Source: Phormidesmis sp963710175
Lineage (GTDB): Bacteria > Cyanobacteriota > Cyanobacteriia > Phormidesmidales > Phormidesmidaceae
Length of the DNA: 64,000 bases
Direction: 5' to 3'
Assembly (NCBI GenBank): GCA_963710175.1
Contig: CAVPZC010000001.1
Coordinates: forward strand, 744,001-808,000
Made by a program: the position numbers and the translations under genes. Shown here in pieces: positions 50,752 through 60,596 of this stretch; position 1 is the stretch's first letter, and each line of letters begins with the position of its first letter. The notes under the pieces were generated by a model. That model made no database searches, was not told the origin of the DNA, and saw nothing but the letters and a program-made list of their open reading frames with translations.

Positions 50752-51318
50752 GTCTGATGGTTTGGCATGGGGCAATATATCAAGAAAAATTGATGCACCT
50801 GAATCCACAACTTAGCCACCGCGCTCGGCTTCAGCCTACGGTCAACGCAGAGATTGTTGAATTCTTTATTAGAGTTTGAAGGAGGTATTCTTTTGGGAAG
50901 AGAGGCGAGTTAAGGGAAATAGGGGAAGGATATTCAAAGTTAGCGCTCGACGCTATCTCTTAGCTGGAACGGGCTCTGAACTTGAATAGGCACTTCTCAG
51001 GCAACTGATACAGTCAACAGTCAAATCTCCTGAGCATCCCTGAATTTTGAGTGAAGTTATAGTGAACATGCAGAGTCAGCCAGCGAAAAGATGTTCATTG
51101 GAAATTTATGCTACATGTCCGGCTGCGGCCAGTACTGAGGAAGCGTAGGGTGGCTGGCAATTTCTCGCAGCGGGGATACAAATATAAAAAGGGTGCAAAT
51201 GGTTATCCATCTGCACCCTTTAGCCGAAGCATTCAGTTGTTTTGTCTATTAGCTCGCTATTGTCCCAAATTTACATATCTTGGAGTCAATAGCGATCTTG
51301 ATCTGGCAGACTGACCTT
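50752..51318. other. Intergenic region between the choice-of-anchor K gene and dnaK
   Basis: Apart from the dnaK terminator at 51183-51221 I see no feature. A 68-aa frame at 51108 on the plus strand runs across the terminator and is not convincing. Confidence 0.5.
51183..51221 (-). terminator. Intrinsic terminator of dnaK
   Basis: AAAGGGTGCA (51188-51197) pairs perfectly with TGCACCCTTT (51212-51221). On the minus strand the stem is followed by TTTTTAT, giving a U tract. It lies about 100 nt past the dnaK stop. Confidence 0.88.
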
Positions 51319-53238
51319 TTATTGGTTGTCTGTTTCGGAGAACTCAGCGTCGATCACGTCGTCTTCGCTACTGGCGGCAGCGCTATCGGCAGCGTCTCCC
51401 GTCGCAGTGGGGTCAGCGGCGGCATCAGGAGTTGCTTCACTACCTTGCTGGTAGAGGTTGCTGCTGAGCGTGTAGAGCGCTTGCTGTAAGTCGGTCATGG
51501 TGGACTTGATTTTGTCGAAGTCTTCAGCAGCGATCGCTTCTTTCAGCTCCTTCACCTGCGCTTCAATTTTCTCCTTGTCCTCAGCAGGCACTTTGTCGCC
51601 CAGCTCTTCTACCTGCCTTTCAGCCTGGTAAGCTAGCGAGTCGGCCTGATTCTTGGTATCAATCCGCTCACGGCGCTCTTTGTCAGTGTCAGCGTTGCTC
51701 TCAGCGTCGCGCACCATCTGATCGACTTCATTGTCGGAAAGTGTAGACGCACCGGTAATGCTGATCGACTGCTCTTTGCCCGATCCTTTGTCCTTAGCGG
51801 TGACATTCAAGATGCCATTAGCATCAATATCAAAGATTACTTCGATTTGAGGGACGCCGCGCTGAGCTGGAGGAATGCCGTCTAGCCGGAAGATGCCCAG
51901 GTCTTTATTGTCGCTGGCCATTTCCCGCTCACCCTGGAGCACATGGATTTCCACATTGGTCTGCCCATCGACAGCTGTGGAGAAGACCTCTGACTTTTTA
52001 GTAGGAATGGTGGTGTTGCGAGTAATCAGCTTCGTCATGACGCCGCCCAAGGTCTCGACACCTAGCGATAGCGGGGTCACATCCAAAAGCAGAATATCTT
52101 TGACTTCGCCTGCAAGCACGCCGCCCTGAATGGCAGCACCAATAGCGACCACTTCATCGGGGTTCACCGTTTGGTTGGGCTCTTTGTCCAAAATCCGCTG
52201 AACCAGGCTTTGGACTGCTGGAATTCGGGTAGAGCCACCCACCAACACGACTTCGTCAATGTCGGATTTGCTGAGCTTGGCATCTTTGAGCGCATTCTGT
52301 ACCGGCACGCCGCAGCGGTCGATCAGATCGGAGCATAGCTCCTCAAACTTAGCGCGGGTCAAGGTGGACTCTAGGTGCTTAGGCCCGTCTTGAGTCGCAG
52401 TGATGAACGGCAGGTTGACTTCTGCCTGACTGACGCTAGAGAGTTCGATTTTGGCTTTTTCAGCGGCTTCGGTTAAGCGCTGAAGGGCCTGCTTGTCTTT
52501 GCGCAGGTCGATGCCTTCTTTTTTGGCAAAGTCTTCGGCGAGGTAGTCAACCAGCTTTTTGTCAAAGTCGTCACCGCCCAAGTGGGTGTCGCCCGAAGTA
52601 GAGAGCACTTCAAACACACCGTCGCCCACTTCTAAGATAGAAACGTCGAAGGTACCGCCGCCTAAGTCAAAGACGAGGATGGTTTCATTGCTCTTTTTAT
52701 CTAGACCGTAGGCCAGAGCCGCGGCGGTGGGCTCGTTGATAATGCGCAGCACCTCTACGCCTGCGACCTTACCGGCGTCTTTGGTAGCCTGGCGCTGAGA
52801 GTCATTGAAGTAGGCAGGAACCGTGATCACGGCCTGAGTAACCTTTTCACCGAGGTACTTGCTGGCGTCATCTACGAGCTTGCGCAGCACTTGCGATGAA
52901 ATTTCTTCGGGGGCGTACTGCTTCCCATCAGACGTTTCAATTTTGACATTGCCGCCAACTTTAGCGATTTTATAAGGCACTTCGCTGGCTTCATTATTGA
53001 CTTCGTCATACTGACGGCCAATGAAGCGCTTGACTGAGTACAGCGTGTTCTCAGGGTTCATCACCGCTTGCCGCTTAGCGATTTGACCGACGAGGCGATC
53101 GCCATTCTTGGCATAGGCGACGACTGAAGGCGTGGTGCGAAAACCTTCGGCGTTTGCAATCACAGAGGGTTTACCCCCTTCCATCACAGCGACGACCGAG
53201 TTTGTGGTCCCGAGGTCAATTCCGACTACTTTTCCCAT
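51319..53238 (-). CDS. dnaK: Chaperone DnaK (Hsp70, 639 aa)
   Basis: An ATP-dependent chaperone. GKVVGIDLGTTNSVVAVMEG at the start is the phosphate-1 loop, followed by VITVPAYFNDSQRQATKDAG, INEPTAAALAYGLDKK and LVFDLGGGTFDVSILEVGDG, VLVGGSTRIPAVQ, then the substrate-binding domain (GVPQIEVIFDIDANGILNVT) and an acidic tail. The full length is that of bacterial DnaK; among cyanobacterial paralogues it looks most like the essential DnaK2. No grpE or dnaJ is adjacent. No CIRCE is seen upstream. Confidence 0.97.
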   Translation of the reverse strand: MGKVVGIDLGTTNSVVAVMEGGKPSVIANAEGFRTTPSVVAYAKNGDRLVGQIAKRQAVMNPENTLYSVKRFIGRQYDEVNNEASEVPYKIAKVGGNVKIETSDGKQYAPEEISSQVLRKLVDDASKYLGEKVTQAVITVPAYFNDSQRQATKDAGKVAGVEVLRIINEPTAAALAYGLDKKSNETILVFDLGGGTFDVSILEVGDGVFEVLSTSGDTHLGGDDFDKKLVDYLAEDFAKKEGIDLRKDKQALQRLTEAAEKAKIELSSVSQAEVNLPFITATQDGPKHLESTLTRAKFEELCSDLIDRCGVPVQNALKDAKLSKSDIDEVVLVGGSTRIPAVQSLVQRILDKEPNQTVNPDEVVAIGAAIQGGVLAGEVKDILLLDVTPLSLGVETLGGVMTKLITRNTTIPTKKSEVFSTAVDGQTNVEIHVLQGEREMASDNKDLGIFRLDGIPPAQRGVPQIEVIFDIDANGILNVTAKDKGSGKEQSISITGASTLSDNEVDQMVRDAESNADTDKERRERIDTKNQADSLAYQAERQVEELGDKVPAEDKEKIEAQVKELKEAIAAEDFDKIKSTMTDLQQALYTLSSNLYQQGSEATPDAAADPTATGDAADSAAASSEDDVIDAEFSETDNQ

Positions 53239-53483
53239 ATCTTGCTCCGACTGAATAACTAACGATAATTTGTTCGTAAGGGTTATTCATATAGTGCTCA
53301 ATGGGAGGGGGTTTGCTGAAGGGGGGGTTACCGAACCCAAGGCTTCGGCTACGCTTCTCGGCTGAAGATAAGGGCAGCTTTTCGTGAAAGAAAAAGGCGC
53401 AGAATGCTCGCACGAGAAAATAAGCAGCAAAATAGAGATCGGCTATGTATTAAGGGACTGTAGTTTCACTCGCGGGAAAGAAT

Positions 53484-53665
53484 ATGATTTCAACGGTCAG
53501 AGCCAAAGCTACCATGAAACCTGTTGGCTTCGTTGAAGTGCACTCAGATGAGCCGCCTGAAGGGGCTGCTGTGGAAGTGATTGCGCTGGTAAAAAAGCTG
53601 AAGAAGTAGAAAAGTCCTCAAGAGAGCTGATCGACTTCATTGGCGCAGCCAAAGGAAGCTTTTAA
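53484..53665 (+). pseudogene. Degraded antitoxin-like gene
   Basis: Frame one from ATG 53484 reads MISTVRAKATMKPVGFVEVH, then AVEVIALVKKLKK and stops at 53609. In another frame the sequence goes on as AEEVEKSSRELIDFIGAAKG, SF, then stops at 53665. The join, at a run of six A, gives a small antitoxin-like protein with a beta-stranded start and an I-D-F-I-G-x-x-K-G-S-F tail seen before the end of VapB/AbrB-type antitoxins. No toxin frame follows. It is probably a relic of a toxin-antitoxin module. Confidence 0.55.
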
Positions 53666-53825
53666 GCGTATCTATTACTAGTACAGTAACTATCAAACAG
53701 TGAAACGTCTCTAGAGCCGAGGTAATGGCTATCAAAGTATTCCAGCTCTCACTATGTTGCATAGTTTGTGATTTCCTGCACTGGTGTGATAGATACGCTG
53801 CAATCATAATTAGACGGCAGGCCCA

Positions 53826-54371
53826 ATGACTCAAAAACCAGAAGCGACAAGTCTACCTGAGCAAGTAGTTGAGCTTGTCTCCTATGACATTACGTGGCCT
53901 GCTCAATTCAGATCTGAGCGGGCAATACTTAGAGAGGCTCTCAGTCGGTGGCTAATAGGAAGCATCGAACACGTTGGCAGCACCGCTGTGCCTGATCTAG
54001 TTGCCAAGCCAATTATAGATATCATGGCTCCGGTTCGATCACTGAAGGAATCCGCCGCCGCGATTGAGGCCGCGACTGCCGTTGGCTATGTTTACTATCC
54101 ATATAAAGCAGAAGTCATGCATTGGTTCTGTAAGCCGTCTCCCGCTTACCGGACGCACCATTTACACCTTGTTCCACAGGACAGTACCTTGTGGTCTGAT
54201 CGTCTACTATTTCGAGATGAACTTCGTCGCCACAAGGCTCTCTCAAATGAGTATGCAGCTCTCAAGAGAAATTTAGTAAAGGAATTTTCTCTAGATCGTG
54301 AGGCGTACACGGAAGCAAAGAAACCGTTTGTAAATAAGGTTCTCTCAATGGCTAAAAATATAGAAACGTAA
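53826..54371 (+). CDS. GrpB/UPF0157 nucleotidyltransferase-like protein (181 aa)
   Basis: Family motifs are VELVSYDITWPAQFRSERAI, IGSIEHVGSTAVPDLVAKPI followed by the acidic DIM, and THHLHLVPQDS. The G-S-T-x-V-P/K-P-x-I-D-I block is the nucleotidyltransferase-fold signature. No activity is proven for the family. The codon usage is somewhat more AT-rich than in the neighbours, and the gene is flanked by an antitoxin relic and a MITE, which suggests an acquired segment. Confidence 0.9.
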   Translation: MTQKPEATSLPEQVVELVSYDITWPAQFRSERAILREALSRWLIGSIEHVGSTAVPDLVAKPIIDIMAPVRSLKESAAAIEAATAVGYVYYPYKAEVMHWFCKPSPAYRTHHLHLVPQDSTLWSDRLLFRDELRRHKALSNEYAALKRNLVKEFSLDREAYTEAKKPFVNKVLSMAKNIET

Positions 54372-54508
54372 CGTGAGTGCAGTACATGGCTTATGAAAGA
54401 GATAATTTACAGTTTGCATCCTGTCACTGAAGAGGACTAAAGGTATTGGAAAGTCTACTCATCTACGCTAGTACAGTGACCGGAAAATTGGCTGAGACAA
54501 CTGATGAA

Positions 54509-54732
54509 TTAACGTCAGTTCGGGATAAGAATAGCTAGAATGTGCCATCGGGGATCTTTTCTCCCCTTACCAAGGGGAGATGCCGCAGGCAGAGGGGTTC
54601 CGGCTGAGCACAGAGCATGTCGCCAGGACCCCTCCCTTACGGTTCCCCTTGGTAAGGGGAACCCAGACCGGCTTTGATTAGGAGAGATTTGAGCGGTTGA
54701 CCATGAAACACCTTATCCCGAACTCAGGTTAA
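54509..54732. mobile_element. MITE-like element, copy M2
   Basis: The ends are TTAA-CGTCAGTTCGGGATAAG (54509 on) and CTTATCCCGAACTCAGG-TTAA (to 54732), both flanked by TTAA. The interior differs from M1/M3 but keeps the plan: CCCCTTACCAAGGGGA and TCCCCTTGGTAAGGGGAACC as nested hairpins around GACCCCTCCC. 224 bp, no coding capacity. Confidence 0.87.
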
Positions 54733-54854
54733 ATTAGGCAATAAGGTTTTTCTACCTGTGCTAAGCCCGTTGCTGGCTTCAGGAAGACTATTGGGTTAAA
54801 GAATGACCTCGAATAGGCATTTATACAAGCGGGCGCTGTGTGATGAGCATTAAG

Positions 54855-55793
54855 TCAGCCTAATTTCCCCAAGATTTGCTGGTCTAAGGAAAAATCAATT
54901 TTTGCTTTGTCCTTGCCAGTAGCAAGGTAGTCGTTTTCGTATGAGTCCTTTAAGCCTTCGACCAGATCGAATTTTGGTTGCCAGTTTAGCTTGGCTTTGG
55001 CCTTGGCGATGTCGGTAAAGAAGTGCTGAACGCGCATGGGGAAGGCTTTTCGCTTGCCAAAGTCGAACTGGGTGGGGTCGTAGTGGACAATTTTGATGGC
55101 ATTGGGGTCTTTGCCAGTGGCGATCGCACAAGCTTTAGCTAGACCATCAAAGGTAACCGCTTTATCGCCAGAAATATTATAAATTTGGCCAATCGCCTGG
55201 TCGTTCCCAAGGACGCTAACCATCGCAGCGGCTAAGTCCTGACAGTGACCAAGCTGGGTGAGAGCCATGCCACTGCCGGGAATTGGGACGGGCTGGTCGC
55301 GCACAATACGGTCAAAGAACCACTCCTCTAGCGGATTGTAGTTCTGCGGGCCATATATGTAGACGGGGCGAACGGCGGTGAAGGGGACGCCTTGCTCGGC
55401 CAGATAGTCTTCGGTGTGGAATTTGCCTTTGTGGCGGCTGTTGGGATCGACCAGGTCGCCTTCTCTGTGAGGCATTTGGTCGCTTTTGGCGTAGACGCCT
55501 GCGGAGCTGACGTAGATGAAGTGCTGAAGCTTGCCTTTGAACAGGTCTACCAGGGGCTGGGTGTGGGCGAGTTCGCGACCGTTGTTGTCGAAGATGGCGT
55601 CAAAGGATCGCTCAGATAGGGCGGCTTTGAGGGCTTCGGGGTCGGTGCGATCGCACACAATCGTATCCAAACCCTCCACCGGAGCCGGATGGTTGCCTCG
55701 ATTCAGCAAAACCACCTCGTGTCCCTCGCTCACTAACTGCTGGGTGAGATACACCCCCACAAACCGCGTGCCGCCAATGACTAATACCTTCAT
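54855..55793 (-). CDS. NAD-dependent epimerase/dehydratase, CSP41-like (312 aa)
   Basis: An extended SDR with MKVLVIGGTRFVGVYLTQQL at the start, FIYVSSAGVYA in the middle and RPVYIYGPQNYNP. The catalytic Tyr/Lys pair of sugar epimerases is not clear (FHTEDYLAEQG), as in the chloroplast CSP41 RNA-binding proteins, to which the protein is closest by overall pattern (GQIYNISGDKAVTFDGLAKA). A role in RNA stability is therefore as likely as sugar chemistry. The start is ATG 55793, and it is divergent from chlH. Confidence 0.87.
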   Translation of the reverse strand: MKVLVIGGTRFVGVYLTQQLVSEGHEVVLLNRGNHPAPVEGLDTIVCDRTDPEALKAALSERSFDAIFDNNGRELAHTQPLVDLFKGKLQHFIYVSSAGVYAKSDQMPHREGDLVDPNSRHKGKFHTEDYLAEQGVPFTAVRPVYIYGPQNYNPLEEWFFDRIVRDQPVPIPGSGMALTQLGHCQDLAAAMVSVLGNDQAIGQIYNISGDKAVTFDGLAKACAIATGKDPNAIKIVHYDPTQFDFGKRKAFPMRVQHFFTDIAKAKAKLNWQPKFDLVEGLKDSYENDYLATGKDKAKIDFSLDQQILGKLG

Positions 55794-56220
55794 ACCCGTG
55801 TGCCCAAAATGCTGCGCTGAGTATTTAGTTTATCGGGTTATCTAAACTTGCCCGAATGATGGCGGCAGGGATCGCCTTTTACACTTGCTTTTTGAGCAAG
55901 TAAACACACATATAAACCATAATTTTGTCAACCCTATAATTTTAATTTATGCAAACCATAGCTAAGAGTAATCGCTCATAAAACCTGTAACATAATGCAT
56001 ATAAAAAACCAGAAAAAGTATGTCAATTTGTGTCACATAAGGGTCTTAAACCTACCTAAAATCGGGGTTTTCTGGTAGAACTTTATATGTATTTGCAAAT
56101 CTAGTTGCGATTGTGAGTAGCAGTGCCGTCACCGCAATTCAATAGTTTTGTAAACATTTTCTCGCTTTAGAAACAATTTGATTTACATAGCTTTAGACAA
56201 GCTACTCAGGAGTTCACCGC
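55794..56220. promoter_or_regulatory. Divergent regulatory region of the CSP41-like gene and chlH
   Basis: 427 bp, AT-rich from about 55900 to 56220. A perfect hairpin ACTTGCT-TTTTG-AGCAAGT lies at 55883-55901, on the CSP41-like side. No gene is seen. The long leader-sized space before chlH (about 300 bp) suggests complex control, but I recognise no named operator. Confidence 0.45.
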
Positions 56221-59200
56221 ATGTTCACTCAAGTTCGACCCACTGTCAGACATGTCGTCCCCGAGGAGTTGGGCGATCGCCATCTGATCAAAGTGGTTTA
56301 CGTCGTACTAGAGCCTCAATACCAAAGCTCTCTATCGGCTGCCGTGCGCTCGATCAATCAAAATAACCCCCAAATCGCCATAGAAATCAGCGGTTACCTG
56401 ATTGAAGAGCTGCGCAGCCAGGAAAATTACGAAGACTTCAAGCGCGATATGGCTGAAGCCAATATCTTCATCGGCTCCCTGATTTTTGTCGAAGATCTGG
56501 CAGAAAAGGTAGAAGCGGCTGTGAAGCCGCAGCGCGATCGCCTTGACGCTGCCGTGGTCTTTCCTTCCATGCCCCAGGTCATGCGCCTGAACAAGCTGGG
56601 CAGCTTTAATATGGCTCAGCTCGGCCAGTCCAAGAGCGTGATTGGCGACTTTATGAAAAAGCGTCGTCAAAAGCAGGGCAGCGGCTTTGAAGATGCCATG
56701 CTGAAGCTGCTGAGGACGCTGCCTAAGGTGCTGAAGTATCTGCCGGTAGAAAAGGCCCAGGATGCCCGCAACTTTATGCTGAGCTTTCAGTATTGGCTCG
56801 GCGGGTCAGCAGAGAACCTGGAAAACTTCTTGCTGATGTTGAGCGATCGCTACGTGCTGCCCGACAAAAAAATCGCAGGCGCTCCCGATGCCAATAGCTT
56901 CACCTACGAGCAGCCGGTCACCTACCCTGACATGGGCATCTGGCATCCGCTAGCGCCCGTCATGTTTGAAGACATCAAAGAATATCTCAACTGGTACAAC
57001 GCCCGCAGCGATATTCCCGAAATTTCTCGCAATCCGAATGCGCCCTGCGTCGGCATCGTGCTCCAGCGCACTCACCTGGTCACAGGTGATGAAGCGCACT
57101 ATGTATCGATTGTGCAGGAGCTAGAGTACCGGGGCGCAAAGGTAATCCCAGTATTTGCAGGCGGTCTAGATTTTTCTAAACCCGTCGCCGAATACTTCTT
57201 CGATCCGCTCAATCCAGATGAGGCGCTGGTTGATTCTGTGGTGTCGCTGACCGGGTTTGCGCTGGTCGGTGGCCCGGCCCGGCAAGACCATCCCAAGGCG
57301 ATTGAGGCGCTGCAAAGGCTGAACCGCCCTTATATGGTGTCGCTGCCGCTGGTTTTCCAGACGACAGAGGAATGGGAGGCCAGCGACCTGGGTCTGCACC
57401 CGATTCAGGTAGCGCTGCAAATGGCCATTCCTGAATTGGATGGAGCCATTGAGCCAATTATTATGTCGGGTCGTGATGGCATGACAGGCCGGGCCATTAC
57501 GCTGCAAGACCGAGTCGAGGCAATTTCAACGCGGGCGCTGAAGTGGGCTCGCCTGCGCTGCCTGCCGCGCGTCGATAAGAGACTCGCGATCACAGTCTTT
57601 AGCTTTCCACCCGATAAGGGCAACGTGGGCACCGCTGCCTACCTGAACGTATTTGGCTCCATCTACCGGGTGCTGGAGGAGATGAAGGCGCAGGGCTACT
57701 CCGTAGAAGATATGCCCGAAAGCCCTGAAGCGCTTATGCAGGCGGTGATTCACGATGCGCAAGCGCAGTACAACAGCCCCAACTTGAACGTGGCTCATCG
57801 TATGTCTATGGCTGAGTACGAATCGCTGACGCCCTACTCTGAGCGCCTGGAAGAAAACTGGGGACCGCCGCCCGGCCAGCTCAATACTGACGGTCAAAAT
57901 CTGCTGGTTTACGGCAAGGCGTTTGGCAATGTCTTTATCGGCGTGCAGCCTACTTTTGGCTACGAAGGCGACCCGATGCGGCTGCTGTTTTCTCGCTCGG
58001 CTAGCCCGCACCACGGGTTTGCTGCTTACTACACCTATCTAGAGAAAATCTGGAAAGCGGACGCGGTGCTGCACTTTGGCACCCACGGCTCGCTAGAATT
58101 CATGCCCGGCAAGCAAATGGGTATGTCGGGTAAGTGCTACCCCGACAATCTGATCGGCAATACGCCCAACCTGTATTACTACGCGGCGAATAATCCTTCT
58201 GAAGCGACGATCGCCAAGCGCCGGGGCTACGCCGAAATTATCAGCTACCTGACGCCGCCTGCGGAAAATGCAGGGCTGTATAAGGGTTTGAAAGAACTCA
58301 GCGAGCTGATTGGGTCTTACCAAACGCTCAAAGAGGGCGGTCGAGGGACGCCGATTGTGAATGCGGCGATTGAAAAGGCGCGTCAGGTGAACCTGGATAA
58401 AGATATTGTCTTGCCTGAAGACGCCAGCGGCCTGAGTAAGGAAGAGCGCGACACGCTGATTGGAAAGCTCTACATTAAGCTGATGGAGATTGAGTCGCGG
58501 CTGTTGCCTTGCGGGCTGCATGTGGTGGGTGAGCCGCCAACGGCAGAGGAAGCGATCGCCACTCTTGTCAACATCGCTAGCCTCGACCGCCCCGAAGAAG
58601 AGAAAAAGAGCTTGCAGCGGATTATCTCTGAGAGTGTTGGCCGAGATATTGACCAAATCTACCGCAGCAGCGACCTAGGCAACTTAGAAGATGTGCAGCT
58701 CCTGTACGACATCAACAATGCCGTGCGAGAGGCCGTCGCTGCCATGGTCAAAGAACAGATCAATGCCGATGGCCGAGTTTCGGCTAAATCGATGCTGTCT
58801 GTCTTTAACTTTGGCAATGCTAAAGATTCCTGGACCCAGGCAATTCACGACTTAGGGTACAGCAAAGTTCAGAATGAGCTGCTCAAGCCCCTGTTTGAGT
58901 TCTTGCAATACTGTCTGAAGCAGGTAGTCGCTGACAATGAGCTGGCTTCACTGCTCAGAGCGCTAGACGGCGAATATGTGCTGCCAGGGCCAGGCGGTGA
59001 CCCGATTCGCAACCCGGATGTGCTGCCGACCGGTAAAAACATTCACGCCCTCGATCCGCAGTCTATTCCCACATCGGCAGCCGTGCAGTCAGCCAAAATT
59101 GTGGTAGATCGTCTGCTGGATCGTCAGCGAGCAGAGAATGATGGTGCTTACCCCGAAACCATTGCCACCGTGCTGTGGGGTACTGACAACATCAAAACCT

Positions 59201-60219
59201 ACGGCGAGTCGCTGGCGCAGATGATGTGGTTTGTCGGCGTCAAGCCTGTGCCTGATTCTTTGGGCCGGATGAACAAGCTAGAGCTGATTTCGTTAGAAGA
59301 ATTAGGCCGCCCTCGGGTAGATGTGGTGATTAACTGCTCAGGCGTCTTCCGCGACCTGTTTGTCAACCAGATGGCGCTGCTCGACCGAGCGGTGAAGATG
59401 GCCGCAGAAGCTGACGAGCCATTGGAGATGAACTTTGTGCGCAAGCACGCCATGGCCCAGGCCGAAGAATTTGGCCTGACGCTGCGGAATGCGGCTACGC
59501 GAATTTTCTCGAATGCGTCGGGTTCTTACGCGGCAAACGTGAACTTAGCTGTGGAAAACAGCAGTTGGGAAGAAGAGCAGGAACTACGCGATATGTATCT
59601 AGCGCGAAAGTCTTTCTCTTTTAACTGTGACAACCCAGGGATGATGGATGAGTCTCGTGGGTTGTTAGAAGCGTCGTTGAAGACAGCGGATGTAACCTTC
59701 CAAAACCTCGATTCTTCTGAGATCTCTCTTACCGATGTCTCTCACTACTTTGACTCCGACCCGACCAAGGTCGTAGCAAGCTTGAGAGATGACGGTAAGA
59801 AGCCAGCCTCGTATGTTGCCGATACGACAACGGCAAATGCGCAGGTGCGATCGCTCTCCGAGACCGTCCGCCTCGACGCCCGCACTAAGCTGCTGAACCC
59901 CAAATGGTATGAGGGGATGCTTGCCAACGGCTACGAAGGCGTCCGCGAGCTCTCCAACCGGTTGGTTAACACAATGGGCTGGTCAGCTACAGCAGACGCG
60001 GTTGATAACTGGGTGTACGAAGATACCAACGACACCTTCATCAACGACCCGGAAATGTGCAAGCGGCTGATGGACTTAAACCCCAACTCCTTCCGCCGAA
60101 TGGTGACCACGCTGCTAGAAGTGAACGGTCGCGGCTACTGGGAAACCAGCGATGAAAACATCGAACGGCTGCAAGAACTCTATGAAGAGGTCGAAAATCG
60201 GATTGAGGGCGTTGAATAA
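56221..60219 (+). CDS. chlH: Magnesium chelatase subunit H (1332 aa)
   Basis: The porphyrin-binding subunit that, with ChlI and ChlD, inserts Mg2+ into protoporphyrin IX, the first step of chlorophyll synthesis. The whole CobN/Mg-chelatase fold is present: the N-terminal domain from MFTQVRPTVRHVVPEELGDR, the central LHFGTHGSLEFMPGKQMGMS and PNLYYYAANNPSEATIAKRR blocks, and the C-terminal VLWGTDNIKTYGESLAQMM and INCSGVFRDLF. Length is right and no break is seen. It has its own promoter region and a terminator; no other chl gene is adjacent. Confidence 0.98.
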   Translation: MFTQVRPTVRHVVPEELGDRHLIKVVYVVLEPQYQSSLSAAVRSINQNNPQIAIEISGYLIEELRSQENYEDFKRDMAEANIFIGSLIFVEDLAEKVEAAVKPQRDRLDAAVVFPSMPQVMRLNKLGSFNMAQLGQSKSVIGDFMKKRRQKQGSGFEDAMLKLLRTLPKVLKYLPVEKAQDARNFMLSFQYWLGGSAENLENFLLMLSDRYVLPDKKIAGAPDANSFTYEQPVTYPDMGIWHPLAPVMFEDIKEYLNWYNARSDIPEISRNPNAPCVGIVLQRTHLVTGDEAHYVSIVQELEYRGAKVIPVFAGGLDFSKPVAEYFFDPLNPDEALVDSVVSLTGFALVGGPARQDHPKAIEALQRLNRPYMVSLPLVFQTTEEWEASDLGLHPIQVALQMAIPELDGAIEPIIMSGRDGMTGRAITLQDRVEAISTRALKWARLRCLPRVDKRLAITVFSFPPDKGNVGTAAYLNVFGSIYRVLEEMKAQGYSVEDMPESPEALMQAVIHDAQAQYNSPNLNVAHRMSMAEYESLTPYSERLEENWGPPPGQLNTDGQNLLVYGKAFGNVFIGVQPTFGYEGDPMRLLFSRSASPHHGFAAYYTYLEKIWKADAVLHFGTHGSLEFMPGKQMGMSGKCYPDNLIGNTPNLYYYAANNPSEATIAKRRGYAEIISYLTPPAENAGLYKGLKELSELIGSYQTLKEGGRGTPIVNAAIEKARQVNLDKDIVLPEDASGLSKEERDTLIGKLYIKLMEIESRLLPCGLHVVGEPPTAEEAIATLVNIASLDRPEEEKKSLQRIISESVGRDIDQIYRSSDLGNLEDVQLLYDINNAVREAVAAMVKEQINADGRVSAKSMLSVFNFGNAKDSWTQAIHDLGYSKVQNELLKPLFEFLQYCLKQVVADNELASLLRALDGEYVLPGPGGDPIRNPDVLPTGKNIHALDPQSIPTSAAVQSAKIVVDRLLDRQRAENDGAYPETIATVLWGTDNIKTYGESLAQMMWFVGVKPVPDSLGRMNKLELISLEELGRPRVDVVINCSGVFRDLFVNQMALLDRAVKMAAEADEPLEMNFVRKHAMAQAEEFGLTLRNAATRIFSNASGSYAANVNLAVENSSWEEEQELRDMYLARKSFSFNCDNPGMMDESRGLLEASLKTADVTFQNLDSSEISLTDVSHYFDSDPTKVVASLRDDGKKPASYVADTTTANAQVRSLSETVRLDARTKLLNPKWYEGMLANGYEGVRELSNRLVNTMGWSATADAVDNWVYEDTNDTFINDPEMCKRLMDLNPNSFRRMVTTLLEVNGRGYWETSDENIERLQELYEEVENRIEGVE

Positions 60220-60247
60220 GCGTTATCTTTCTGTCTGACGTTGAACT

Positions 60248-60277
60248 AAAAGGGATAGGCGGAAGTCTGTCCTTTTT
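60248..60277 (+). terminator. Probable terminator of chlH
   Basis: AAAAGGGATAG (60248-60258) pairs imperfectly with CTGTCCTTTTT (60267-60277) with a T run. It is 29 bp past the chlH stop. Confidence 0.65.
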
Positions 60278-60331
60278 CCGTTTGCTATAATGTTGAATAA
60301 TTGACGTGCATTTCGGCGAGTGTTTCTATTT

Positions 60332-60552
60332 TTAACCTGAGTTCGGGATAAGCAATTATCTAAAACATTCGTCAGACAGTAATCCTAGCCGCCCCGCCCG
60401 AGGCAAATCCCCTCTTGGGAGGGGCGCAGGGGTGGGTTTCGGCTTGTAGCACGAGCTGCCGACCCACCCCGCCCTGCGGGCACCCCTCCGACGGGAGGGG
60501 ATTCACTTCAGGCTTGGTGACTACAAGATCTCTTAACCCGAACTCGCGTTAT
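60332..60552. mobile_element. MITE-like element, copy M3
   Basis: Left end TTAA-CCTGAGTTCGGGATAAG and a degenerate right end CTTAACCCGAACTCGCG-TTAT. The interior carries CCCCTCTTGGGAGGGGCGCA, then GGGGTGGGTTTCGG facing CCGACCCACCCC, and CCTGCGGGC, closely matching M1. 221 bp, no coding capacity. Confidence 0.85.
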
Positions 60553-60596
60553 TTTTACTCAATCAGTCTGGTGAGTATCAAGAAGAGAGTAAGTCA

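Noticed and set aside
51108..51314. A 68-aa plus-strand frame before the dnaK end.
   Set aside because: It runs through the dnaK terminator hairpin and has no family pattern.
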